Part shown: piece by piece, positions 36,031 through 46,528 of the stretch
How the letters are laid out: each line of letters opens with the position of its first letter
Position numbering within the stretch: position 1 is the stretch's first letter
DNA from: Primulina eburnea
Taxonomy: Eukaryota > Streptophyta > Magnoliopsida > Lamiales > Gesneriaceae
Direction: 5' to 3'
Length of the DNA stretch: 64,000 nucleotides
Assembly: GCF_022965805.1 (NCBI RefSeq)
Contig: NW_027331510.1
Coordinates: forward strand, 1,441,001-1,505,000
Translations under genes and position numbers: made by a program
Notes under the pieces: generated by a model
Databases searched by the model: none
What the model saw: the letters and a program-made list of their open reading frames with translations, nothing else
Told to the model about the DNA's origin: nothing

Positions 36031-36835
36031 GTTCGGATCATCCCCATCTTTTTAACCTAAAGGTGTTTTACCACTCAATTTAGGTTGAGCTTCGACATGA
36101 TGGTAGAGGTCCACCATCTTCAAGTGATCGTCGTGGTGGTTATCGTGGGGGCAATGGTGGTGGAAGTTGATATGGAGTTTTCCTGTCTTTAACAGTACCG
36201 AGGTGCTGCCCAGATATATTTGAAAGTGCTTTTGGGCTTGGCAGCATTTTAATGTTTGTTTTCTGTTGTGTAATTTTATCTGCTCCTTGTGTATAGGTGT
36301 GATTTTATACTGAATTTATTATCCAGAGACTTCTTTCTTTGGACTCCCGACAAGATTTGAAGGCCAACTGATTATCAATTTATCAACTAACTTTGTAAGC
36401 TATAAGCTTTGGTATTTGTAGCTGGCGTGTTATTTACTTGTGTAACATTTCGGGATCATATGAAAAAACAAGGGATGTCTGTTTTGCCGAAGTTTATCGT
36501 GACGGTGAAGGTGTTACATTTTCAAGTCGGAAACTTGATGATACCAAGTTCATAGATCTTGGTTCTTTGTTTTTATATATACCTTCAGTTTTTTTTCCTT
36601 CCCATTTTTTTATTGACTTATGTTTGCAAAGTTGCTTGGATTTTAAAGTGTAACATATGACCCAAAAAAAAACGTTTCGATACCTTATTTTAGACCAGGG
36701 ACAATTCGGTCCATATGTGATTTGTAACACACTATGGTAACTAAAAGCACAAGGTACCACTTAGTTTGAGAACTTACTTCGTTTGTTTTAATGTACTTTC
36801 ATACCATATTTTTTAAATTTTCTTTAAGTTATGCC

Positions 36836-36907
36836 TTACAACAATAAGTGTGGCCTTCCTAATAAGTACACACGAAAAATTTAGGAAGGCCACACTTGTT
36901 GTTGTAA
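36836..36907. repeat. 27-bp inverted repeat with 18-nt spacer (hairpin)
   Basis: Arms 36836-36862 and 36881-36907 are complementary at 26 of 27 positions, and the single mismatch would be a U-G pair in plus-strand RNA. The spacer is TAAGTACACACGAAAAAT. The spacer plus the start of the right arm (24 nt, 36863-36886) recurs at 37697-37720 at the end of the PHO1 fragment. It could be a small MITE end or a hairpin RNA source; transcription is unknown. Confidence 0.85.
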
Positions 36908-37041
36908 TATTACATATAGTGACATTCTCGATGGGTAATGTGTTGAATCATGAAGTAGTTTATACTTTCGGAAATGAAAATTCTATGGTGATCATTTTGG
37001 ATTGTCACTCACATTCCTAATTTTGTTTCATAAAATTGCAG

Positions 37042-37717
37042 GATTTCTTGTAGGCTGCACATTTGCTCTTATAATAGCGTTAATATTAATCATTCGTACA
37101 CGTAAAATTCTCGATAAAGAAGGCAAGGTTCTCTACATGGAAACCATGTTTCCTCTTTACAGGTGAGCCCTTATATACTGCTATCCATTTTCTTGATTTC
37201 AAATTCTGCACCAAACTAAATAATATTTATACAATTTTCTTGCAACTTTCCATCGGTTTATGTTAAAGTAAAAAAACTTTTCTTTGCAGTTTGTTTGGCT
37301 TCATTGTACTCCACCTTGTGTTGTATGCTGGAAACATATACTTCTGGAGGCGGTACCGAGTCAATTACCCGTTCATATTCGGCTTCAAGCAAGGAACCGA
37401 ACTAGGATACAATGAGATTTTACTAGTCGGTTTCTGTATAAGTGTGCTAGCTCTAGCTTGTGTACTTGCTAATTTGGACATGGAAATAAATCCAGTCACA
37501 AAAGAATATAAAGCCATAACCGAGCTTCTTCCTCTCGGGCTCGTATGGGTAAAAAGAACCTCGCTTCCAAATCAACAAGAGCTATTCAACATTTTAATGG
37601 CCCTTGCTCAATCTGATGTTTCCCTTTTTATTGCAGCTTTTAGTTGTCATTATGCTATGCCCTTTCATCATTATTTACCGTTCAAGTCGTTTCTTTAAGT
37701 ACACACGAAAAATTTAG
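37042..37717 (+). pseudogene. PHO1-like phosphate exporter fragment (3 exons)
   Basis: Part of the membrane domain of a plant PHO1 (SPX-EXS) protein, which exports phosphate in root vascular cells and acts at Golgi and other membranes. Exon 37042-37162 reads [20 protein letters not shown] then [19 protein letters not shown] and ends at a GTGAGC donor. Exon 37290-37542 reads [40 protein letters not shown] and [19 protein letters not shown], ending ELLPLGL at a GTATGG donor. The exon from 37637 reads [20 protein letters not shown], then KYTRKI and a stop at 37715. Splice borders and phases are intact within the fragment. The N-terminal SPX domain and the rest of the EXS domain are not seen nearby, so it is a truncated remnant. 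It begins about 0.5 kb downstream of the SR pseudogene. Confidence 0.88.
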
Positions 37718-38491
37718 GATAACGTATATATCTGATTATTCTGTCTTTATTACCTTAATTTTTTTTTATGCTTGGTGTCCTAATAAGTGCACACGAAAAG
37801 TATATATGGTATAAAAAAATTAATATATCATGAAATTTATAATATAGTGCAAGAAATGTTTCAGTTTGCAAACATTATTTATGGTTTATAAAAATATCAA
37901 AAATTGGATATTTACAAGATACCTTTGCTTTCTTTATTTATTTTAAATTCTAACCTAACTAATTCATTATTAAGCAACATTTTTCTCATAATATATTTCC
38001 TCGTGTAACAAAATTTTGATTTATCTTATAAAGTTCAAATACACTACTTTTGTTTATGTATGTCAACAACTAAAATGTTTATTAAGAAAAATAAAATTTT
38101 AATATTAATATTTTATTATATATAAAATAACAAAAAATTATTGAAGCTTCTCTAATTTGAATAGTATTGTTGCAACAAAATTCTTTTATTTCTTTTCCTT
38201 TTCATTCAGCTTTTTTATTTATTAAATATGATATGAAATAAATTTTTCAAAAGATTTATTTAGTAAGGAGCCTTGGTTTGGAACCCCCTCCTACGTTTTA
38301 AATTTCAATTATATTAAATTATTTATAAGTTACACGTATGTATAATATATGTGGGTATTAAAGAAAGTTATAAGGTAAAATATATTTTAGAAGTAAAATT
38401 TACCCAGTTTTAATAATTGATCGGTGTTAAAACTTATGTACCATTTGATATGAGTGATCAAAAGATGAAGCGTGTACATATACAGATACAT

Positions 38492-38524
<33 letters not shown>

Positions 38525-38882
38525 TATATACACACACACGCTGATTCTGATATTAAGTATAGCCAGGATGAATTTTGTCGGATGATAGAACGAATCATTG
38601 CTTTGAACCGAGACAACATTTTGATGCCATGAAAAAGTGTTAAATATGTTGAGCACGATAATTGAGTAATTGAATGAGCATTATGCATAATAAAAATCTG
38701 AATCTTCGAGACAAGTAATTGTTGATCATATTAATGTCAGTAATATTTGACTCGAATATTTTCTATCATGCTCAACCGAATCTAGAGGGAATTTTAATTT
38801 TTTAGTTTTTCATAAATGCACTTTAATAAACTTAGACAATGTTTGATTCGTTGGATGACATTGTGAATGATGTATGATATAT

Positions 38883-38918
<36 letters not shown>

Positions 38919-39640
38919 CATATATATATGACTCGTCATTTATATCGAACGGTACCTTACGAGATAATATAGGGATCGTTCATACAATTTTCCCATTTTA
39001 GGTAATATAGATATTATAGTATCAGTGCAAAAATACAAAGTTATGCAACTTTAGTCCGCTAACCTAATATATCGTATTGTGTCAGTTAACCTACAATGTA
39101 TTTGTAGATCATGAGAGTTTCTTGACTGTGGATTGGTGTCGAAATGGAGCACCTGGTTCACAGTTTAAATATTAAAATTATTGATTTATGAGATATCATT
39201 TTGTACTATGAAAAACTTGTAGCATAATTTCATGTTAATGTACATTTCAACTGTATAAGAACGCTATATATACAACGAATGCGAACAGAAAGTATAATTA
39301 AAATAAAATAAATTTTTATACATTGAATATATGTGATATTTTAAGTTTTAACAGTGTTGCTACAAGAAAACAGTAATAATCATTTACATATAAATAGTTA
39401 AGGAAGGAAGGACAATGCTTTCTTCTATGTCTAAATTCATTAAGCATCTTTTGATCCTTAATGCACCAAAACTTATAAAAATGCATACACATGATATGAG
39501 TATATTATCTCCTGTGGCCTTGTGGAATCTGGGATCTAACTTTATATTTTAATGCTCAGGAAAAAAAATTGATTTAAATAATAGAAATATCTCTTGCCAC
39601 TAATATACAAAAATAATAATGGTGATGTGAGCTTGCATCT
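37718..39640. other. AT-rich intergenic DNA with microsatellites; no gene seen
   Basis: Very AT-rich, with many poly-T/poly-A runs. It holds a compound (CATA)n-(TA)n-(CA)n microsatellite at about 38488-38539 and a long (AT)n tract at about 38885-38930. Open frames at 38387-38688 run through the microsatellite on both strands and are not credible genes. The TTAAGTACACACGAAAA motif from the hairpin spacer is echoed at 37785 (AATAAGTGCACACGAAAAGT). Confidence 0.75.
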
Positions 39641-39641
39641 C

Positions 39642-39647
39642 TATAAA
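39642..39647 (+). promoter_or_regulatory. TATA box upstream of the GRAS pseudogene
   Basis: TATAAA in CTCTATAAATTGAGG, 55 bp upstream of the ATG at 39697. This is a normal plant TATA-to-start distance for a short leader. Probably the ancestral core promoter of the GRAS gene. Confidence 0.5.
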
Positions 39648-39696
39648 TTGAGGTAGAATTAGCCAGTTTACTTCAACATCCAAGTAAAAGATATCA

Positions 39697-40187
39697 ATGG
39701 AGCATGAAATAGTCAATTTTGACTCTTTCGGCTTTGATACCTTCAGTCTTTCCTCCATTCAATTCAAATAATTTCGGAAATAACATTGAAAATTTTCTGC
39801 GACTCGATTCAGATCACACATACTTCGATCATCAGGTCTATCCAGACGGCGTTTTTGAACTTGAAAATGTTCAAGAAAATTCAACATTTCAGCATCAAGA
39901 AATATCGGACAATACTGAGAACTCAAATTCGGAAGAAATCCAAGACGGATCCATGGAAATCTGTCATTTGATTGATCTTCTACTCAATGGAGCCGAAGCT
40001 GTTGAAGCAGAAAATTGGCTTCTTGCTTCGAAAATCGTCACCAAACTCAATAATCTTTTGTCTGATCAAGAAAATGGAGACAACCTCTAGTGAGATTAGC
40101 CTTATATTTCACTGAAGGGCTGATCTACAAGTTGATTGGATACTATGTAATCTTTTTGTTGATTGGATACCATGTAATCTTTTTGTT
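39697..40187 (+). pseudogene. GRAS-family transcription regulator, truncated pseudogene
   Basis: The N-terminal region and start of the GRAS domain. ATG at 39697 reads MEHEIVNFDSFGFD, then a one-base frame change leads into the frame that stays open to the TAG at 40088. That frame contains an acidic, Asn/Glu-rich stretch and then ICHLIDLLLNGAEAVEAENW and LLASKIVTKLNNLLSDQENG, the leucine heptad repeat I (LHRI) start of GRAS proteins. After a second frame change comes RLALYFTEGLIYK, also LHRI (family LQRLAxYFxEGL). VHIID, PFYRE and SAW motifs are absent, so over 70% of the usual domain is missing. GRAS proteins are nuclear regulators; the subfamily is not assigned. The sequence ends at a 27-bp tandem duplication. 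Confidence 0.8.
40132..40185 (+). repeat. 27-bp tandem duplication at the GRAS break
   Basis: Two adjacent copies of TTGATTGGATACTATGTAAT-CTTTTTG (40132-40158 and 40159-40185) differ by one base (ACT/ACC). The duplication follows directly on the last recognisable GRAS codons. Confidence 0.9.
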
Positions 40188-41940
40188 TGCAGCATTCGTC
40201 TGAACGACTTAACTTGCAATATCCTCCTTGAAATGCCTAAAATTTTCTGTTTGTAGTATGGTTGGAATACAACTGTTTGATCTTTTGTACGTCATTTAAT
40301 TTTAGGACCGATCAATTTGTCAGATAGTTTCTAGTAGTCGGAGTTTAATAAAATATAGCGGTTGGATTTCTTAACATAATTAAGGGTTAGTTTTTAAAAT
40401 TAATTCAAGATATGGTCAAATTTCATTATAGATAATTGTAGGAGATATTTTAGGGAATTCCTTTAATCTAAGTTAGTTTTAAGTCTACTTACTATTATTA
40501 TTATTAAATTCAACTAGAAACACATTTATTTTTCGAGATTATTTTATTTATTTAAAAATTTTAAAAAAAATTATATTTAATAAATAAGTATAATCTTCTT
40601 GGAAAATACTAGAATTATATAACATATATATTTTTTAATTTTAATAAGTTTATAATAAATGATATTTTCTCTCTATTAATATATAATATTATAATTAAAT
40701 ATTAATAAAATTACAATTACAACTCAATAAATAAATCACATACACATTTAAAATAGATTGATAAAAAATTAATATAACAGACATATTTTTGTATCACATA
40801 CACATCTAAAATAGATTGATAAAAATTTAATAAAATAGACATATTTTGTGTTTAAACGAAACTGCAAGTCAAAAAATCGTGAATTTATCAGAAATGTCTA
40901 AATCAAGCGTAATTTTTTTGGCTATCGGAATTACATTGTTGGGTTAAGCGTAGAGTAGTATTGAGATGAGTGACTTCTTGAGAAATTCTCTTGGTTCAGA
41001 CTACTGATGTTGCGTCGCTTAATTTGCTTGGCTATGTAATCTTAATAGATAATACTACCTATGCAGGGGAGATGTCCGGTGGTAGGAAAATGATAACAGT
41101 GATCTATAAAGATATGATACATCCTCAACAGATAGACATACACCTCTCTAGGCTCATGTGCCTAACGGCCCGACCCATTAGCAACCAAGTAAGTGTGTTA
41201 TGCAGTATGCTCTACCATAAGTGTAAGAAAATAAAATTGTGTTTTGATTAATACCTATATTTTTGGCTTGATGTTAATCGTTTGATCTTAACACACACAG
41301 ATCGGGAAAAATAAGTCAAATTCAAGTGTCATCATGTCAATGCTTCGATCCACCATGTACGAATGGTTTTTTAGGAGATTTTTTTCCCAAAAAAATGATT
41401 TACAAATTTCATGTTTAACAACTTCCCAATTCTTAACAAAATCAACACCAAAGTTAGAAAAGTAATTGGTGATTAGTGTTGCTTAGATCTCCTACGACGA
41501 TACATCCGAACTCCAAGAGATATATCAACATATTAAAACTTATTTTAGTTATGTATATAATTTATTTATTGAGTACTAGTTCTATTATGAATAGCGATAA
41601 TGCTATAAAATTGATAAAGAAAAACATAATTATTTTATTATGTATTATAATATTTTAATAGGAAGAGTATGTTCTTTATTATATTATACTTTTTAAATAA
41701 ATATAATATTTAAGAAAGAGTTAATCAATAAAAAACATTTAAAAAAATAATTGAAATAAAAACAATTTAGTATAAATAAATGTAAAATGACTTTTTAGTT
41801 GGACGATTTACCAAATAATATTTTATTTTAGTTTTGTTTAAAAAAGGTTCAGATTATAAAATTTAATAAGTAATTAAAATAAAATATAAAAACTCGCCAA
41901 AATCGAAATATTTTGTTTCCAAAAATAATCTATCATCGGC
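40188..41940. other. AT-rich intergenic DNA; no recognisable gene
   Basis: Mostly low-complexity AT-rich sequence. A 58-bp tandem duplication with TCACATACACATTTAAAATA at its start lies at 40736-40851. An open frame at 40991-41251 (containing GEMSGGRKMITVIYKDMIHP) has somewhat more complex composition but matches nothing I recognise and has no clear start context. Nothing else is supportable. Confidence 0.6.
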
Positions 41941-42017
41941 CACAGGCGCCTATTTCCAAATCCCAAACAAATAAATGGAAACCCACGCTTTCCTTCAAAA
42001 CCCAAATTAACGGATGA

Positions 42018-42160
42018 TTTTCTTTATATCCCGCTCCCCCAAACCCAAATTCTTGGAGATTTCTTCTCTTCTATCGAACTTCTTCAATGTTTTTCTTTGT
42101 ATCCCGCTCCCCAAAACCAAATTCTTGGAGATTTCTTCTCTTCTATCGAACTTCAATGTT
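42018..42160 (+). repeat. 74-bp tandem duplication in a promoter/5'UTR-like region
   Basis: Two copies of a segment with TTTCTTTATATCCCGCTCCC and CAAATTCTTGGAGATTTCTT motifs start at 42018 and 42092. The CT-rich composition and position 260-340 bp upstream of a possible start codon suggest a 5' leader of a former gene. Confidence 0.8.
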
Positions 42161-42354
42161 CGCAGATGCCATACTTAGGGACCGAGTCTTGAACTTTTAA
42201 TTTTGTTGCAATACATAATCTGTTTTCTTTCCATCCTCCAATATTTCATGGGTTTCCGGTTCCAATAATCAGTTTTTTTTTCCGCACAATCTCTCTTTTC
42301 TACCAATATTGTATTTCGAGTAATCTCGCTGGATCAAGGAGTTTTCACTGCATC

Positions 42355-42364
42355 ATGGGTACAA
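42355..42364 (+). other. Possible isolated first exon (ATG GGT ACA A / GTAAGT)
   Basis: An ATG preceded by a CT-rich leader is followed after ten bases by a consensus GTAAGT donor. Downstream lie T-rich intron-like sequence and then the diverged array-unit copy. This could be the 5' end of the gene from which the array unit was derived, but no coding sequence identifies it. Speculative. Confidence 0.25.
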
Positions 42365-42540
42365 GTAAGTTTTTTGCGGACTACTTTCAGTGCTCCCGTT
42401 GTATCATTGGGTCGATTTTTTTCAAGAAGTAGAAATTTGGGTCTTTATCGCTTTTTTTTGTATTTATTTTGGATTCGGTTTTAGTTTCTATTAATCTGGT
42501 TATGGTGTAGTTCGTCACCCATTGCTGAAAATGTGTGTTT

Positions 42541-42650
42541 ATTTATCGTCGAAGAAGTGGTTTGGCTGGCTGTTTTTAATCCTTGATGATTTTTTTATTT
42601 ATCGTCGAAGAAGTGGTTTGACTGGCTGTTTTTAATCCTTGATGATTTTT
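42541..42650 (+). repeat. 56-bp tandem duplication
   Basis: Two adjacent copies of a segment starting ATTTATCGTCGAAGAAGTGG (42541 and 42597), differing at one base (TTTGGCT/TTTGACT). They lie in the intron-like sequence after 42365. Confidence 0.9.
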
Positions 42651-42999
42651 AATTTATGCGTCACAGAATTGGTTTAGAAGTGTATATGCTATGTCTAATC
42701 TTTGCGTTTTGTGATAAAATAATGTCGTTATTGTTGCTATCATATGGAAATGGAAAATGTATTTTTATGTCATTTATTTTTTGGGAAGTTCTTGGAAAAA
42801 AGAATGCTCCGAACCTTTATGTGATTTATTTTTATTGAAAATCATAACTATGCTGGGAATCTTTTTGTGATTTATTTTTTTGGAAATCATAACTATGCTA
42901 TTGAACCTTTTTTTAGAAAAACTTTTCATTTATTTCTCAACACTTCCAATTTTGATTTTCCCGATGAACTTCTATATCTTGAAAGTTTTAAGCAGTGTT

Positions 43000-43659
43000 A
43001 GAAATTTCTTTCTGTGTTTTAAAATTCCCTATCTTTATTTCTTTCCGGATGAACATCTGTATCTTAATAAAATTATTATGCTAGAAAAATCATAAAATTT
43101 GGAAAGTGTTAGAAATTTTTTGTGTGTTTTAGAACTTATATCTAACAGCTTCTTTCATTGCATATCGTATATGTGTACTACACAAAAAATACGTGAACAT
43201 GATTTCTCTTACTTGATGTGACACACATGATGTCAGTTTACTATAATTCCCAATTGATAACATCAACCTCTATGATTTTAATTCGTACATTTGAATTTTT
43301 CAGTTTACTGGTATTAATAACTTGCACTCTTGTGATTTTAAATTTTCAAGTTAAGCTGGAAATTAACTTTTTTGATTTTAAAAATTAAACATTGTTCTTT
43401 CCTTTCATGCCTCCTAATTTTGAAATTATACCCGGCTTAAATTATAGTAATCTTTTTTAATAAAATTATGATGCTAGAAAAATCATGAAATTCTAATTAA
43501 ACTTTATTGGAAACTTGTCAACATCTATAAATAAAGAAAACTTTAGATTTTTATGCTGTATAAGAAATTTATTTTTCTTTGTTTTAAAACTTATCAACAT
43601 CTAGTAATTTTTTTCATTGCTTGGTGTGACTTTCATGATTTGTGAGTTTACTGTAATAT
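43000..43659 (+). repeat. Old, diverged copy of the 1178-bp unit, left of the LINE
   Basis: Recognisable unit landmarks in order: GTGTTAGAAATTT, CTTCTTTCATTGC, GTACTACACAAAAAATACG, AACATGATTTCTCTTACTTG, CAATTGATAACATCAACCTC, AAGTTAAGCTGGAAATTAAC, then CATCTATAAATAAAGAAAAC. Divergence is far higher than among the array units, with several internal deletions. It abuts non-array DNA on the left, so it may be the ancestral edge of the array. On the right it ends in the target-site duplication of the LINE. Confidence 0.8.
43639..43659 (+). repeat. Target-site duplication, left copy (LINE)
   Basis: A 21-bp direct duplication beginning TTTGTGAGTTTACTGTAATA here and TTTGCGAGTTTACTGTAATA at 48354-48374, one mismatch. 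The array-unit sequence resumes after the right copy exactly where it stopped at the left copy. Confidence 0.92.
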
Positions 43660-43953
43660 GTTTAATTTGAGAGCCTTAGTGAGAGAATTTTTCAAAAATG
43701 CTCTCTACCGTCCGTTTTCCTCATCTTCGATCTCCCTTCAGCTCCCAAACTGCATCCCGTTATTTAACAACTTTGTTCGCTTCAGCCTTTCGGGTCCGGC
43801 GCCGTACACCGGTCGCCGATAACTAGGGTTACCTTTTGTTCATTATTCCGCGCACACCTAAGCGCTTCATTTTCTACTCGTTATCCTTTTTTTCCGCGTC
43901 TGGGTTGGTTCTTTGGAGCTATTTACCATTAACACTTTACTCGTTATCATAAC

Positions 43954-45361
43954 TTGAAAAGAGGATTTTTCGACTGTGGAGTGGCTTTAGATTTTGAGGA
44001 ATGGAGGCCAAATATCAACTCAGCGGATACGGTTCACAAGTGTTGCAAAAGCTCGATTAGGATATTTGGGTTACCGTGGAACTTATGGTCGCGTGATAAC
44101 TTCAAAGCGATCGGGGTTCAATGCGGGGGTTTGGTGGAGGTAAGCGACAATACGATGCTTTTCCGTGAATTAGGGGCTGACAAGATAAAGGTCGAAGGAA
44201 CAAAAGATGGATTTATCCATAATAGGATGATGATACTCTTAAACAGGGAAAATACGGAACTTACAATTAGCGTTGAATCCTTCGATCTAAAGGCTTAAGA
44301 GATTTACGAAAAGCAAACTTACGCTGAAGTAGTGGTTAATGGCAAACGGACTGTGGCAGGGTGGGGAAACTCAAATATTTGCAGGAACATTGAAGATAAT
44401 GGGGAGTCCACAGACTGTCACAAAGTAAGGAGCGAAGACGTGCAGGGTAATACGTCTACAAACAGAGAAGAAGGGGCACCAGAAAAGAGCTTGCTGGTAG
44501 TCCAACCGTTTGAGAAAAAATGGTGGAAAAAATATTACAAAGAATTTCACCAAAAGAAATCGCCGAGTTCAGAAGATCTCCCATCCATTCTTTATCCAAC
44601 AAAGAAACTGAGGACATGGACCAAAGAAAGGGTGATATTCGACCAAATACTTTACTGCATACTTACCGACATAGTTACTGCAGAAGAACTAACAAAGCTA
44701 CTAAAGAGGATACGGAACTTACTGAAGACAGAGGAAGGATGAAGGCTGATGAACTGAACAGGGAGGATTTAAGAAAGACAGGGGAATTTGATCTGGATGA
44801 CAATGAAGAACTACATCTTGATGAATCAGATGACGACCTATTGGACGATGGATTTGACTCTACAGAGTCTGGTAGCCAGTAGCCACATAGATTGTCAGTC
44901 GGAGTCTTCGGCAAATAACGATGCAGATAAGTGGACATTCAGGGGTTGTTTTCACAAGAGGAAGAAATTCTGCCCAACAAAGAGCCTTCTATTCTTGAAA
45001 ACACTAATCCTTTAGTGGGCAAGGTACTTTCCCATTTCCATTCATCGAGTCTTAATCATTCATTCAAACTTCATTCTATCCTACCTGCGTCTTTCTCCGT
45101 TCTGGGGATGTCTAGTGGGTTTTTAGGAGGGGTGAAATCAAGAGTACATGACAAGCCGGGTTCCGAGAGAGAAACTTCCACAGGGAACGAAGTGGAGGTA
45201 AACTTAAATGCCACAAGGAACATTCAAGACGTGTGTTATAAATCTACAACTAAGGAAGAACTCAACAAGTCAACGAGAAAGTTAAGTAGAGAACTTGGTA
45301 GGCTGAAGTGTGGGATCAATTATGAGAAAGGATCGACTTCGAAGGGATCGAATCGGTTAAT
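43954..45361 (+). pseudogene. LINE ORF1 (DUF4283-like), broken
   Basis: The first open stretch (43954-44298) contains SSIRIFGLPWNLWSRDNFKA then IGVQCGGLVEVSDNT. This is the pattern of the DUF4283 region in plant LINE ORF1 proteins, which bind RNA in the retrotransposition complex. A stop at 44296 is followed by charged, low-complexity stretches in changing frames (44332-44742, 44788-45015, 44931-45365) that represent the remaining ORF1 linker. The true start is uncertain: no ATG is visible at the head of the 43954 frame's conserved part. Non-functional. Confidence 0.75.
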
Positions 45362-46528
45362 ATGAAGATTTGCTCTTGGAATATTAGCGGGGGAGGGTCG
45401 GCGAGAAGGAGGGAATTAGTGCGTACGGTTATAAGTAAGGAAAACCCGGACATTGTTGTGGTTCTAGAGACTAAGAACATTGCAGTGGATCGTCGCCTCG
45501 TTGCAAGTTTATGGAAATCAAGATTCGTGAATTGGGTGAGTTTATCAGCGGAAGTAAGATCAGGAGGTATTCTTGTGATGTGGGATCCAAGAGTGGTCTT
45601 GGTAAGTGACAATCTGATGGGGAATTTTTCGGTGTCTATAGAAATCCGGTGGAAAGATGAAACTAATTGGTGGTTCACAGCTGTTTACGGCCCATGCAAT
45701 CCAAGGAACATAAATTTATTTTGGGATGAACTAGCAGATTTGTGCTCAATTTGTGGGGACAACTGTTGTGTCGAATGAGATTTTAATGTCGTTAGGAATT
45801 TGAGCGAAAAGTTGAATAACACCTTCTTCACCACAAGTATGCAATGCTTTGATAATCTGATCGAGGAATTGGGCCTCCACGATCCTCCTTTATTAAATGC
45901 AAAGTTCACATGGTCGAACTTCAGGGCCAACCCGATTTGTTGCAGATAGGATAGGTTCCTTATCTCAGGGGGGTGGAAGGAAATTTCCCCACGTTCAGAC
46001 AGACGGTGCTCCTTAGAATTACATCGGATCATTACCCGATCGTCTTGGACACCACGAAGTTGAAATGGGGACCAACTTCCTTCAGATTCGAGAATGTTTG
46101 GTTGATGCACAATAAGATTAAAGAGTCGGTCGCTGCGTGGTGAATACTGGGAACACTCGGGTTGGAAGGATACAAGTTCATGAATAAATTCAAAGAAATC
46201 AAAAAAGAGGTCTCCAAATAGGATAAAGAGGTCTTTGTAGATGTGAATGTCAGAATTACAGAGTTGCGAAATAATTACACAGATGGATGCGAGAGATACG
46301 GGGGGAAATTGGTCCGATAACCTACATGAGGAGCGAAGAGATGCAAGATGTGAGCTGGAAACTCTGTCCATTCGAAGGCTCCAGATGGAGAGTCAAAAAG
46401 CGAAGAAACAGAGCAATGATAGATAAGATAGAGTTGGAGGATGAGGCATTGATCTCAAAAGAAGTAGAGATTGAGAATACAATCATCGGTTTCTATAAAC
46501 AACTATATAAAAAATCGAAGGGGATGGA
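45362..46528 (+). pseudogene. LINE endonuclease (EEP/APE-like) domain, broken
   Basis: ATG at 45362 reads MKICSWNISGGGSARRREL, then DIVVVLETKN (the metal-binding Glu region) and WWFTAVYGPCNP. This is the N-terminal half of the apurinic-type endonuclease that nicks target DNA in L1-like elements. A TGA at 45776 interrupts just before DFNVVRN (family GDFN catalytic motif). Further pieces are EELGLHDPPLLNAKFTWSN and, after a TAG, DRFLIS. The following frames (46287-46528) are the linker to the reverse transcriptase. Non-functional. Confidence 0.85.

Larger units (their letters stand above)
33164..36565 (+). pseudogene. SR34/SF2-like splicing factor pseudogene with intronic insertions
   Basis: Remnant of a plant SR splicing factor of the SF2/ASF (SR34/SR30) type, a nuclear two-RRM protein. 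Seen in order: a possible decayed exon 1 starting ATG at 33164 (weak); an exon after CTGCAG at 33637 reading HGRMLDIEFMI (family YGRIVDIELKI), then a frame break; an exon 35429-35503 reading FENTRDAEDAIRR*DGYHFDGFRLR with GTGAAT donor; an exon from 36084 reading VELRHDGRGPPSSSDRRGGY then GGNGGGS and a TGA at 36168; and RRM2 pieces at about 36446-36565 (DHMKK, GDVCFAEVYRDGEG, RKLDDTKF). Introns hold a foldback element (33763-35306) and a MITE (35576-36030). The RS-rich tail and most of RRM2 are missing. The CGA to TGA change in RRM1, other stops and frameshifts make it non-functional. Family assignment is strong. Confidence 0.85.

Noticed and set aside
38387..38688. ORFs on both strands around the microsatellite
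   Set aside because: They are driven by (CATA)n/(TA)n/(CA)n, which is open in several frames; no family resemblance.
38840..39000. Possible MITE around the (AT)n tract at 38885
   Set aside because: No convincing terminal inverted repeats or target duplication could be seen by eye.
40991..41251. 86-codon ORF (GEMSGGRKMITVIYKD) as a gene
   Set aside because: No recognised family, non-ATG start, isolated in AT-rich DNA. Mentioned only within the intergenic entry.
44675..44938. Serine-rich minus-strand ORF in the LINE
   Set aside because: Complement of the acidic LINE ORF1 linker on the plus strand; a composition artefact.
45685..46371. 228-codon minus-strand ORF in the LINE
   Set aside because: Lies antisense to the endonuclease remnant, which shows clear plus-strand family motifs (DFNVVRN, DRFLIS).
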